Shown: one piece after another, positions 20,858 to 38,270 of the stretch
How the letters are laid out: the number at the start of each line of letters is the position of its first letter
How positions within the stretch are numbered: the first letter of the stretch is position 1
DNA from: Aptenodytes patagonicus
Lineage: Eukaryota; Chordata; Aves; Sphenisciformes; Spheniscidae
Direction: 5' to 3'
Length of the DNA: 64,000 nucleotides
NCBI RefSeq assembly: GCF_965638725.1
Contig: NC_134981.1
Location: 41,878,849-41,942,848, forward strand
Made by a program: the position numbers and the translations under genes
Notes under the pieces: generated by a model
Database searches by the model: none
What the model was told of the DNA's origin: nothing
What the model saw: the letters and a program-made list of their open reading frames with translations, nothing else

Positions 20858-23800
20858 AACTGGTGGAGAACTAATACATCATGAGCCTAAAATCTGTTCA
20901 AGATGCATGCTTCTTTCCATTACAGTGTGGTCAAATGTTAGTCTGTTCTTTTGAGGATTCAAAGCTAGTTAGTGGTTTGATTTTGCTCTTCCCTCACTTA
21001 TGTTTGCAGAATATTAGAACATTGCAAGCTGCAGGAGCTAGGTTATTAGAAAACTACAGCACAATGTTTCTAATTATTCTGTACTCTCAACAGAGCTATT
21101 TCTTTAGTCTGGATGCATTTCTGAAGACTCTTTAGCAGCAGTGCTTTTAGTGTGACAGACTTGTAAGGAATTGAGGGAGGTGGAGGAAGACTTGGCTAAT
21201 GATGAAACTGCATTAAAGGAGAGCTCTGTGGGTTGCAGGTTTAATGGTGTCTGCACACGACATTGATTTGCTTTTTCTCTGTGGTTACCTGTATTTTGTC
21301 CTTTGAGGTAAAAAGGGTACAGCTCTAATTTGCATCATATCAGTGATGTTGTGTTTTAACATTTCTTATAACTAGAACATGACTTGAAGGAGGACTGAAA
21401 TCTGGCTGCAGAGTAGCCTCAGTGAGTGTGTGTGATGGGGACTGCACAGCACTTCCAAACTTTTTTAATATTAGTATCCTGTAATCCTTACACTTCTGAA
21501 ACTTCAGACCCACTGTCCTGTGATCATCCTGTCTCCATTCTGATTGTGACTTATTGCAGGTTTCCTTAGACCTACACTGTTTTGGGGGTAGATCCAACAA
21601 AGATCTTAAATATGAGAACATTTGGCTTTTGAGTACCCCGTGGTCCTTGGCCCGAGTTAAGCCTCTGAGCTCCCTGAGCATGGAGGTGTGTCCTGGTATC
21701 GGCTGGGATAGAGTTAGAAAGTAGAAAGTTAGGAATACAGAAGCAAGGTTCAAAAGAAGTCAGCAAACTGAGTGGGCCACTAACTCAGCCAGTAAGTTGG
21801 ATACGCTGAAGGGGAGAAATCCACACTTTAAAACAACCCACCCCCCAATCTCTAATGTCAGGCTGAATGCAGGCACATCCTTCTGCTTGGACTCCTCAGC
21901 CATGAGCCCTTTCTGGGTGTCTGAGCAAGATTAACACTTCTCCCTCATTTAACAAAAACAATATTTCTGCCAAACTTTGAGAAAGGTTTTGTACCCAAAT
22001 CTCAAAACATCTTTTCAGGCATACTATTAGGATCTAAAAGGGAGGGAGGGATGTCTGTCACTTGCAGAGAAAAAGAACTAACCTAGCTTTGACATGCAAA
22101 CTGTGGGTTTTGGATTGGATTGGAATAAAATTGGATGGATGCAAGCACTGCTATCCATTGTCAACACTTTTGTACCCACATGTCTTCTATGTGGAGTTTC
22201 ACAGTATCTGCTGGGTTAGGACACACAATTCAGGTAAAAAAAGTCCCAAGCAGAAAATCTTGCTTAAACTGCAATGCGAAATTAAGCTTTATGGCTGTGT
22301 TGTATTTAAGGCCTAGATGCTCCAGTACAGGACCATTTTGACACTGCAGGCTATCAGGTTTGTTAGGGGAAGACATGCCTGAGTGGTTAAATTGGACATC
22401 TCAAGAATATTGAAATGTTGAGATCTGCCATTTAAAGCAAAACTTAGATGCCTAATGTGCTTTGGGATCTTCTGAGAAGTCTTATGAACTTTGTCTTTTA
22501 AACTGCAAGTCCTTTAAACCTACTTCTAAGCTGTACAAAAATTAGGACTGCACAAAGGCCCTGATCATTTGGAGGCTCCTCTCCTTTCTTTAGGCTCATT
22601 CCTAATTAACTACTGTGATGCTTCAAATCAGAAGATTTGATGACTCTGTGAGGCTCAGTGTTTGGCTGTAGCAGATTTTCAAGAATGTTTTTATTATTTG
22701 GAGACCAGGCATCAATGAGCAGAACAGATTTAGTTGCAGGAATGTTCTCTAAAATTATCTTGCTAATAATTTAGTGTCTCAGCAGAATTCTGCCAGGGTC
22801 TACATGCAACCCCATGCTGCATTGTCTTCTGTTTCAACATAGATCAGTAAATTTGGATTTACATCTCATTTGTGATTATTGGGAGACTGTGGGGAAAACT
22901 AACCAAGTTTATAAGAGTGAGCAGCAGTATTTTTTTCGGGGGAGGGGGGGATAATAGGCAACTTAGTCCCACTTAAAAGCCAGTGCCAGAACTTAGCTTC
23001 TTTGCTAACCCTTTATTCAGTCGGGCACTATATCTTGCAAATGCCAGTGTTGTGCCAGCACACAGTGCTTACCTAATGCTGTGTAATGGCGAAAGCACAC
23101 AAAAGTCTGTTTTTCCACCTGTTGTTATATGTTTAAACAAGGTGCATCTGCAGAAAAAGTTCTTTCAATGGGGTATTCATACCTTACATTAACCATGAGA
23201 TCTTGGAAGATTTCATTAAAACATTTTTAAAGCACAATAGTTTGGATTTTTTTTCTACCTGAGTCATAATTTTGGTATCTCAATCTTTATATTAACACTA
23301 AGAAGGGATTATGGAAATCAAAGAACTTGTATCAAAGCATGGTGAAAATGGCAGTAATTAGAGCGCTTGGTTTTGTTCTAAGTAAAGCATAAAGTGGCTT
23401 TAAAGAAACTGGTTTAAAACCAAACTAGCATTTAAAATATAAGTAATATGAATAAGATTTTTTTTTTTAAATATAAAGTAAACAGAGCACTAGGTCATGG
23501 ATAAAAGAAACGGTATAAAGCTCGTTATCTTATATATCTTCAGATTACTGCATTCCTCTTAACTGGAAATGCTTGTAGAAATGGGGAGGTTAGCTTCCAA
23601 ACACAATTCTGGTTTGAGGAAAAAACATACATGGTCTCACACCCTCAAAGCTGCAAGGTTCTAGCCCCAAAGTTCTGAAGCTGTTTCAACATGTCCTTTC
23701 CCTTGTGCTCATTGGGTTACTCTTTCTTTCAGTCCCTTATGAATTACAAAAGGTAGCCACAAGTGACAGCCAAACTGTGAGCAGGGATCACACAGGTATT

Positions 23801-26800
23801 AATTCCAGAAATTGCCAACAGAATTCACATAATTATTTTTTCTTTGTGAAATACAGAATGTTTTGGATTGTAGCATACCCAAGAGAAGTGTTACTAAAGT
23901 TGATCTTCCACTTGACTACAGAAGCAAGTAAATAAATATATCCTGTAAATATCAAATTAAATTTGAGACAGCTTGATGCAAATATTTTACATTTATTGGA
24001 AGGGCGCAGTAAAAAGGGGACTGCAGAAAAGACAAAGGACTATTCAAAAACGGTCTGCAGTTTACAAGAATACCAAAATTCTGTTTTGTAACAGCCTACG
24101 AAAATAAAAAGCTAGCTTAAGTTCAAGTGTAACTTTAAAGTATATAAAAAATTGGCAAATAAATAAAGTTTAAATGCATATCTATTTAAAATTATAAAGG
24201 ACAGGAAACTAATAATTGTATTACATAGTTATAATTTTCAGACTTGTTTAAAAGCCAGATGAACTCACAAATGTCGTTTTGGTACTTTTGTGTACTTTTG
24301 GGAAGAAGCACCCATTTCCAGTATTATGCATTATCGATCTGTTTCACAAATATATTATTTTTTAAACAACAAAGAGTATAAAAGGTGCTTTACCTGATAT
24401 TAAACTTGATGATGCATACTTTGGCACAAACTTGAAAAAAAATTTAAACATGTTTGAAAACTGTATCTGTACCCCACTCAAGGTTACAAGTGTCAAAACT
24501 CTTGTGTGTGCTACTGGGTCAGTGAATCAACCTTCCCACCTTCCTCAACATCCCTCCTCCTTCTCCAGACGCCTAAAACTATATGAAGGAAAATTAACAC
24601 ATGCAGTTGAAAAAAACAGCAGTCCTACAACTATTAGTTCAAATTTTTATATCTGGAAGGCTTTTGAATATGCATATAACTACACAATTCTTTAATAGAA
24701 GGGATGGATAGGTGCTTGGTTTTGGCTTTCAGTCCTCAAGATGTCTTTGTCTGCCTGTCTTTTGTGTCTCATGTGATGAGCCTAAATCCTGAGTTTTTCC
24801 TATTACATGTTTTTAGCATTTTAGTTAAAGTTAGGTGGGAAGCTCAGTGGAAAAAAAAAGTTGTCAGTTACAGGTAATGATACAATTAACAGTGGAAACA
24901 GATATTTTTCTTCTAGTTGGTAGGTCTACTGAAGAGTCTGAATCTGTGGCATGACCAAGCAAAGGTGGAGGGAAGGAAAATAATGTTGTCACTATCTCTC
25001 CTTAAGCACTACAACTTCAGGTGTTGTAAGGAATTGGCTACAGAGATACAAGAAACTTCCAGTCTCCAGTGGATTTATTAGTGATCTGTAGCAAGCATAA
25101 GCATGCTATAAAAAGGTGCCATACAGAGTGCAAGACCTTTTCTATGACATCCTGGCTGCATCTATGCTACATATCAGAATGGCTGAAAGCATCTGAATTG
25201 GTTACTTTAATTCAGCAGTTCCTTTCACTGAAAAACTGGAGAGGAACAAAGGTACAGGTTTACCTTTGTGTAGAATTCAAGTGAAATGTAAATGCTTCTA
25301 TTGAAGAGTTATTTTGTGGAAGCAATACTGCTGTTCAAAATATCAGTAAAGTAATCCTTTCAATTAAAAATTTTATATATTTAAAATGCATTAAGCCATA
25401 TCAACTTAGTCACCTAATGAAAAATTAGGTTCCCTGTAGACTTTTATTGACTTAGCAATGCTTGTTGTTTGAAGTTGCAAGTCTCAGAATTTGGAAGGGA
25501 TGTATAATTACCTGCATAATTAAAGGTTATATGATGTAAAGAGGTCAGATTTCTAAAAGCAAAATGGATGACAATAATGAAAACTAATACTATTTGGAAA
25601 GTTCTGATAAGTAGAAGGCATGTTTAAAGTGAAGCTCAAATGGAATTGAGGCATTGGTATTAATTTTAAAGATAGTGTTTTAGATCTGGTCTGACAGCAA
25701 GATCGTTCCTTTGGAAAGGGGCATAATTGGCTTAATATTGTTCCATAAGAATAGGAAAAGGATGTTCTGTATTGTAAACTAGGCAGTGGGGAATGTTGTT
25801 GTTCTGATGTCTTTTATGATGTGGACAATTCATTATGTATTTAGGGTTTGTAACTTGATTAAACCATGATTTGAACTATGTGTTTCACCTTGGATTCACA
25901 GTTACTTAAATTTTCCTACAAACACATTGCCACAGGTATAAAGGTATAACATCACTATGAAACTTTTGAGTCAAACAAAACCAGGGATATATCGGAATTT
26001 TGTCTCACAAGAGTAACTTTCTTGAAGTAAATGAAAGGGGAGTATCTGTGGTAGATAGAGCTGTCAGAGTTAAGAAATATTTGGGAGGTGCAAAGGGCCG
26101 GATTCTTCTGGTTTGGCGGTACAGTGCAGCTAGAGCTGTTAGCCTACTGCAGCCCTGTTTAAAGAGCAGAAAGATTCTTTAATAATTGAAGCACAAGTTC
26201 AGAGAGAACTAGTTTACATATTAGCAATCCAAGGATTTTGTGTTGCTATTGCATTTAATATTTGTGGAATTTTTTATATGTTGAGAAAGACTGAAATGAC
26301 TGAGCTGACAGTACTGTGAATCTTTTAATTTTTTTTTTTTAGTGGTGGAAATGTCTTGCTCAATAGCCTCAACATGTGCAATCTAGAAGCAACCTCTATC
26401 AACCTGATTTTTCTTTTAAAAGCATAATTGCCTTAAATTGATGAAGAGTTTTAATGGAGAAGCATGTGCTGTCATTCACAAAAATTCAGCTATGTAGCTG
26501 ATCTATAAACTTTTGTAGTTCTAAAACTATATGAGAGTTCCAAATAGTGGCAATTTAGGAAGACTTTTTTTTCCCCCCAAGCCTTCTTTGCTAGTAGCAG
26601 TATGCATCCTATGTTGTCCTATTGGATAACAGTTCATATTTACCTATAAAACACCAAGCCAGTTGTTGCAAGTTTTACTTACAAAGCATTCAATTCTGGG
26701 AAGGCAGGGGAAGGAAGTATCAAGTTCACCTATTCTATGTTTTCACTCCGTGATCTCAGTCAACTGCATTTGAGAATTTTATTAATTCTTTTTTTTTTAA

Positions 26801-28426
26801 GTACAGCTAACAGTTTTTGTTTTAGAGAAGGCCTTTATAAAAATGATCTGAGATCTGTAAATGAGCTACTCTCTTATAGCTATAATCTGAGCTGCAAAAT
26901 AATAATGCAACTAGCTAGCCATCTAATTAGTCCTTCACTTCCAAAAAAAACCCCAACACTCTGAAAATTCTAATTTAAGTCCTGCCTAAATGATGTCTAA
27001 AAACATGGCGCTCTAAACTGGCTAGTAATATACAACTTCCTGAAAATGAAAGAACTCAGAATTAACACACAAATTCTACACCTGGACATATATTCCAGTT
27101 AGATTTTTATGTAGAAGAGACAAAGGGACATTATAGTCCAAGTTGCAAAGAAAACCGAGTCTTAGTAACAAACTTCGTGCCTTTCCTCCTCTGACTATTG
27201 AGTCTTTATTCTTTCTGGAGGAATGTTATTTTTTATACAAACTTTTTCCTTCTTGGTGGCGTTTACAGCTCCCCTGTCCCCAGTCTTTTGAAATCTGATT
27301 GTAATTATTTTAAAAAGTTAAAAGGTTAATGTTTCTACTCTGCCTTATTCAGCCTGCCAGAGGCTTAAAACATATTTCCTTATGGCATAGAGAAGCAGCA
27401 TTTTTATTTGGACACTATGCATGGAATGTACTTTTGTTTAGCTTTTGCAGGCTCCAGCTACATACTGAGAATTACTGCAAATTGAAGGAAAAAGTCAGGA
27501 TCAAAAGCAAATCTAGTAATTCACATTCTTTTACTCCTATAAAACCAATCCTATTTGTTATCTATAACATGCTGCTATCCTTAGCAAATCTACTTCTTGA
27601 CCTTTTCGACATGTGTGCACCTACTGCTTTTACTTATTTTTTGTAAGGCAGATGATTTGCAGTATGTGTTAACAACATACATGTAGTCAAGACTTGATAT
27701 TGGCTTTTTTGTTTGTTAAATAAATGTAGTTCATTGCAAAGGAGACATATTACTGAATTCTGATGGCTTCATAGGAAAAAAGCAGTAGCTTAAGTAAATC
27801 ACATCCAAAGTCAGAAGTATTTACTATAATGTGGTAAGAAATGCACGTGTAGTTCAATTTTCTAGAAAAGAAAATTCTGGCTTTCACTTTACATCCAGAA
27901 TCTGACCTTCATCCTTAAGCAAGGTATCATTTAAAAATATCAGTTGCATAAAGAATTTAAAAAATATAAAAGTGTCTCATTGATATACTTATCAAAACCT
28001 GTCTTCACTTTTAAGGCCATCATGTGTGACAGTCACCACATTACAGTGCCATAGTGTTGATATCTGGGACAGGGATAGGAGAGCAAGAACACAGCATAAT
28101 GTAGAAAACCTCTGAAAAATTTCACTAGCATTTACTTGCTGTAAAATAGATAGAAGCCACAGTCACTTAAATCTATAGTATGTGCTTTTCTATTTACGTG
28201 TATCCTAAATGACAATATTACTGTGACTGGATATATAGCATTTGGCAGAATATGTCTTTAATGCAGGTGTAGACATCATTGGTACACTTGTATATAAAAA
28301 AACCCAGTTAATTTTAAAGTAATTAGAAGAATATTGCAAATAATGTATAAATGCAGCGTTTAAGGGGAAAATATTACTTAACTGGAAAATAAAGTCCTGC
28401 AGACTGAGTTTGGCACTAGTTTATCA
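20858..28426. other. Region downstream of FER, no gene seen; part may be FER 3' UTR
   Basis: AT-rich, low in repeats; no CR1, LTR or host exon was recognised. The FER 3' UTR must lie at the right edge. Candidate polyadenylation signals on the minus strand are ATTAAA at 28257-28262 and AATAAA at 27403-27408 and 27205-27210; sequence alone does not decide between them. Confidence 0.5.
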
Positions 28427-28569
28427 CTATGTCACTTTCTTTTTGATTGAAGACAGCTCTTTCTGAATCTCACTGAATTTTGGACGGTTTTCAGGTTTGT
28501 AGGCCCAGCACCTCTGCATTATTTTATATATTTCTTCTGGACATTTTTGCGGTGCTGACATTCGGTATC
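28427..28569 (-). CDS. FER: FER tyrosine kinase, last coding exon
   Basis: The exon begins after a polypyrimidine tract and acceptor (tttctgtaccag) and ends with TAG at 28427-28429. Its first two bases complete a Gly codon started in the previous exon. It encodes the C-lobe end of the kinase: [16 protein letters not shown], the invariant CW and RP of subdomain XI ([13 protein letters not shown]) and the tail IKKKVT. FER is a cytoplasmic tyrosine kinase of the FES/FER family with F-BAR, SH2 and kinase domains. It acts in cell adhesion, cytoskeletal and growth-factor signalling. The residues here and in the two upstream exons fit FER better than FES, for example [10 protein letters not shown]. 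Confidence 0.95.
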
Positions 28570-32976
<4,407 letters not shown>

Positions 32977-33062
32977 TTAGAACAAGAAATAACCCCCCCA
33001 ATATATTCACACATTTGAAACTTCTAAAAGTCATTTAAAATGTGAAGGAAAATCTTAAGTAG

Positions 33063-33600
33063 TGTACTGGGTCTGTCTGGGATGTAGTCAACTTTCTTCA
33101 TAGCAGCCCATATGGTACTGTTTTGGATTTGACTAAAACAATATCGATAACACACCAATGTTTTAGTTATTGCTGAACAGTGCTCGCATAGTGTCAAGGC
33201 CTTCTCTCTTTCTCACTCTGCCCCCATCAATGAGTAAGCTAGGGGTGGGCAAGAGGTTGGGAAGGGACACAGCTGGGACAGCTAACCTGAATTGACCAAA
33301 GAGATATTCCATGGCATATAATGTCATGCTCTGCAATAAAACTGGAGGGTGGGGGGGAGTTTTTCCAAGGTAGCTGTTGCTCAGAGACTGGCTGGGCATT
33401 AGTCTGCTTGTGGGAGATGGTGAATGACTGCCTTTGTATCACTTTTTTTTCTTTTTTCCTTCACTTATTAAACTGTCTTTATCTCGACCCATGAGTTTTT
33501 CTCGTTTTTGCTCTTTTGATTCTTTCCCCCATCTCGTTGCAGGGGAAGTGAGAAAGCGGCTGGTGGGTGTTTAGTTGCTGGTCGGGGTCAACCCACCACA
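33063..33600 (+). mobile_element. Solo LTR with target duplication
   Basis: A 538-bp LTR from TGTACTGG to CCACCACA. It is flanked by an exact 5-bp duplication, agtag, at 33058-33062 and 33601-33605. It belongs to the same family as 57329 and 60003. U3 has a decayed CRE region; R has ttattaaactgtctttatctc. It lies only 91 bp from the FER exon at 32817-32971 and points against the gene. Confidence 0.95.
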
Positions 33601-34033
33601 AGTAGGTTCCTATATCTTTTCTATCATAGCTGAATTTATCAGTAAGAGTGAGTATGTCACAGTGTGGACTAAGTTTCTAGAGACCAAATAGATACTCATT
33701 TCAATGATGAAATAAGCAGACGTAAGGCAAAGAGCTGCTGTTGCTATACTGCCCCTTGAGGTCACAGAAATAAACCTGCAGATTAACAAATTTTATTTGA
33801 TGCAAAATGAGACAGAACTCAAAGAAGCAGCCCGAAACATGTTCTCATAATTTTGAAAGACACTGAGAAGCCAGAGAATTGGCTCTATCTTACCTCTATT
33901 ATCATTACAGTTTCCATCAAAAATCAAAAGCTACTGAGCATTACAGGAAAAAGTATTTTGGTTCAGTGTTGGATGAGAAGCTCAGAAAAATCAACATCCT
34001 TCTTTTCCCTCCCTCCATCTGAAACATGCTTTT

Positions 34034-34091
34034 CAACAACAAGAAACTGTAAATATATAGGGCAACAACAAGAAACTGTAAATATATGGGG
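34034..34091. repeat. 29-bp tandem duplication
   Basis: Two nearly identical 29-bp units start at 34034 and 34063 (caacaacaagaaactgtaaa...), with one difference. Probably replication slippage. Confidence 0.9.
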
Positions 34092-35717
34092 CTATTGATA
34101 GAAAATCACTGTGAAGAGTCAATATTACAGATAACTTTGCTGTTAAATATTTGCAGTAACTCATCACACTTTCTAGATGGCCTTTTAAAAAAACCCACAA
34201 ATATGTTGTTTGTTTTCTCTTCCTTCTCCTTATCTCTCCCCAAAGCAAACATCCCAAAGAAGTACAGATATAATTGCATGGATTTAGGTGCCCCTCTCTC
34301 TCTGGGGTATTGTTTTTCTTTTCATACAGCATTACTACTTGCTGCAGTAATTCCATAAAATCAGTATTTAACTTAGAAAAGCAGCAAATATTCCTTATTT
34401 TCCATTGTGAAAGCTGTACAAATTGAGCACAAATTACACTGAGTTGCTACAGAACAAGTTAATTAGTAAAAGAATAACCATGACTTTCACTTTCTCATAC
34501 CAAGATTATGGAAGTTCCTAGTGATTATTAAGAACAAAGGAAAAAGCCCCTTCCTCCAACTATCAAAGAGTAAAAATTAATATTTCATTTTCAAATTTCA
34601 TTTTTAAACACTAATCTGAAGTTTCTATAAACACAAACAGCACAGTGACCACATGACGCTAATACAAGTTGAATATGCTGAAACTACAGCAGATAGCTCC
34701 CAACACTTTTGCTAAAAATCCAACAGCAAGTTAAAGAGGAAGTGGAGGCAATTTCTTCATGCCGAGAATTGTCTGTCAGCTAAGACTTAAACCTCATAAA
34801 CTTTTGTTTAAGAACACCCCTGGAAAGAACCACACAGCAGGTAATACCTAGTATTTCAACTGAATTCCATCAGTTAAAACCACAACCACATTATTAAACC
34901 AGCAGGACAGACTGCCTCACTGAAGCAATTAGCCATTTTATACCTTCTCCCTGGGTCAGGTACTTAAAACACCCTCAGCTGATAAAAACAATCAATTAAT
35001 TAGTGAACAGAATCAGTATACCTCCACTGCACATTTAATTCAACCAAAATAGTCTATTATCTGATCAAAAAAGAAGGGGTGGCAGGTCTACAAGTGAAAC
35101 TTGGTTTTTTGTGGACTACAGACACTTCCTCTCTTCCAGCCACTTCAGTAACTTTCAATGCTGGCTGGCTAACTAAATCAAAACATACCTGTTTCTTAAG
35201 TTTCTTGCTACTCATGTGCTGCTACTTTTGCTATATGTGGAGATCATATCAATGTTATGTGTCATATAAATTAGTCTGTGTCTAATAATGGATAGGAAAA
35301 ATAAATATTAGAGGGTCAGAAGCAGATCCTTCCAAGTGTTCTGTGTTAGCCTCCTCCTTTATACTTTTTTTATTTGTTTATTTTTTCATATTGTTGTAGT
35401 TATGACATAATGAATAATAATGGAAAATATTAACTGTAATACTAATCACTCCTCTCAGTTCCTAATGTCATCCTCATCACAGATGAATAGTGCTAGGAAA
35501 CTAGAGAAGATCCAAGTTAGATGCAGTAATGATTTCTCAATAATCTCAACTCTTCTACTTGCTATCCATATTGTTGGATATTGTTCAGTTTTCCCCAACT
35601 ATAAAATGAGTAGATTTCCCCACCTCAGAGCAGAAGTGACTTCAATTACTCCCTGTAAAGCATTTTGAGATTTTTCAGACAAGAGATTTTAAGATTTTGC
35701 AAAAACAACTCAAAAGT

Positions 35718-36172
35718 ATCACAGAATGGTTGAGGTTGGAAGGGACCTCTGGAGGTCATCTGGTCCAACCCTCCTGCTGGGATACAGTGTCAAAGGCCTT
35801 ACTCAAGTCCAGGTAAACAATAGCTGCTGCTCTCCCCTCTTCTACCAGGCCAGTCACTTCATCATAGAAGGTTATCAGATTGGTCAAGCATGACTTCCCC
35901 TTGGTGAAGCTATGATGACTACTCCTGATGACTTTCTTTCCTTCATGTGCCTGGAAATGGTTCCCAGGATTAGCTGCTCCATCACCTTCCCAGGGATGGA
36001 GATGAGGCTGACAGGCCTATAGTTCCCTGGGTCCTCTTTCTTGCCCTTCTTGAAAATAGGAGTGACATTTGCCTTCCTCCAGTCTTTGGGCACTTCTCCT
36101 GGTCACCATGATTGATCAAAGATTATCGAGAGTGGCCTCGCAATGACATCTTCCAGCTCCCTCAGCACTCGT
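35718..36172 (-). mobile_element. CR1 fragment with internal deletion
   Basis: On the minus strand, RT finger and palm sequence is followed by the 3' UTR (GGTTGGACCAGATGACC and a short tail at 35718). Visible blocks include [35 protein letters not shown] and a [12 protein letters not shown] segment. The region between palm motif A and the 3' UTR, more than 1 kb in a full element, is missing. Confidence 0.88.
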
Positions 36173-36690
36173 GTAAAACAAAACAAAAAAGCCCCGAACA
36201 ATTGTCTTCAGTAACTGAACACAACCACAAAAAACAGACTTATATCTAAAAACACATTCTTCCACAGAACCTTTATTTTCTCCACCTGTAAGACTAAAAT
36301 GTATCCTATATTCCAGGAATAGTCTGCATCGCACTGCTCACTCTCACTGTAATCAGTGAGAGCTATCATATAAAATGATTTCTAGCATCTTGGTGAACAC
36401 ATCCCTGTGAACTAAGGTTACAAAGATAATATTAATCAAAAGGCAAACTTTGGAAGTAATATAGGTCAAAGAAAACAGGAGAAAATAAAAACTACCAATA
36501 AAGCTTAAGCATTTAAATTACTTTAGTGCACTATAATATGGTCTAACTAGAAATTGAAGTTGGTAAACAGTCTATTCATAAATGTCAGATTTCTAGAAAA
36601 TAACAACTATATTGAAATATAAAATGCATTCACTAGATATTGGAAGGAGGTGTTAAGTGTTTTTAAAAATGCTCTAAGTAAGGATAAATA

Positions 36691-36730
36691 CTGATATATA
36701 TATATATATATGTACACACACACACACAAT
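36691..36730. repeat. (TA)n-(CA)n microsatellite
   Basis: An alternating TA run passes into an alternating CA run; typical compound microsatellite. Confidence 0.9.
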
Positions 36731-37988
36731 TGAGTATGTGTTCCTAATTCAAAATTGCAAATTTATGTAATTATTGTCATCATCCCCACCCTCTAAGAAC
36801 TTACTTGATAACCATTATGTACCTGATTTTTTCTAAGTACTTTGCTAAATATGTGATAGATTGTGGCATGGGTCATGGTAGTAGATGATGGAAAGTTACA
36901 GCATCCCATGCAGAATTGCAGAATGGGATGCATTTGGTTCACTAGGACAAAGCAAATTGCTTCATCTACTGAGGACTGTACAGCTCAATAAGGAAACCAC
37001 TGCATGCAGTGAACTTCACCCTCAGTCCCACACTACACGCCTTCATGCTATTTCCTTTTCTACTGCTAGTTTTTTCGAGCAAGTGAAAGTTGTCCTGAAC
37101 TCTATAAACACAGTAATTAAAAACAATCTTAAGGAACTGTTGTACAGAAAACTATATTCATATTTTCTCTACAGTAGTTATTGCAAATGCCTTCATATAC
37201 ACATATCTGAAACAAAATTAAGATATAAAGTTTACCTATTATACAGTCATTTCTGATGAACAAGTGTAGTATGAGAATCAGAAGATTATATTCATTTTTA
37301 TAGTCTGCAAAACGGTCAGCTACTAATGAAAAAATACACAATTACAATAAGGTATACTTTGAGGTAGATACAAAAATATTTGGCATACTAAATTAGTTAT
37401 ATAATTCAATTATTTTTGTAGAAGGGGTAGCAGTAGGACTTTAGGAAAAATACTTTCCCCAATATGTTTATGTTTCAGAGACAAACTTTCTATTTTACTT
37501 CTTGACCATGATAGAGATCACTCATATCTCAAAGGGCATAGACTGTCCCTTTAGAAGTACAAAAGTAAAGCACAAGCTCTATATAATGTTATCACCTCTT
37601 TTTTTTGTTCTAATCTCCTAATACTTGGTGTCTGATATGAAGACTCTAGTTCTACGAGTTGAATAACTGTGTTAATTATGAATCTCAATTTTCATTAAAA
37701 AAGAAACAGTTTAAGCTAGATGACTGTGAAAAAGAGACTGAAAATTACTTCAGAGTTAAGAAGAGAGAAATAAAACAAAACCCAGGCAGTATTTTTTTTT
37801 AAATAACGAGATTGGTAATTCTATGTGGAAGACAATGGAGCTGATCCAGCCTCCTGCTGTGATGAGTGACAGGGTCACTCCTGCTTCTTGGAGCTTTCTC
37901 ACCTTCCTGTTCTGGGTGCATTTTTATTGGGAAGAAACCCAAGTTGCTACCACACATTATATGGCACCTGTCACCTACAGAGGTAATC

Positions 37989-38270
37989 GTAGAATCATAG
38001 AATAGTTTGGGTTGGAAGGGACCTTCAAAGGTCATCTAGTCCAACCCCCCTGCCGTGGGCAGGGACATCTTCAACTAGATCAGGTTGCTCAGAGCCCCGT
38101 CCAGCCTGACCTTGAATGTTTCCAGGGATGGGGCATCCAACACCTCTCTGGGCAACCTGTTCCAGTGTTTTACCACCCTCAGCGTAAAAAATTTCTTCCT
38201 TATATCTAGTCTGAATCTACCCCCCTTTAGTTTAAAGCCATTCCCCCTTGTCCTGTTGCAACAGGCCCTT
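37989..38270 (-). mobile_element. CR1 LINE 3' fragment
   Basis: On the minus strand the end of CR1 ORF2 and the 3' UTR, with the tail 'ctatgattct' at the 37989 side. Subfamily of 19140-19463. Old and truncated. Confidence 0.9.
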
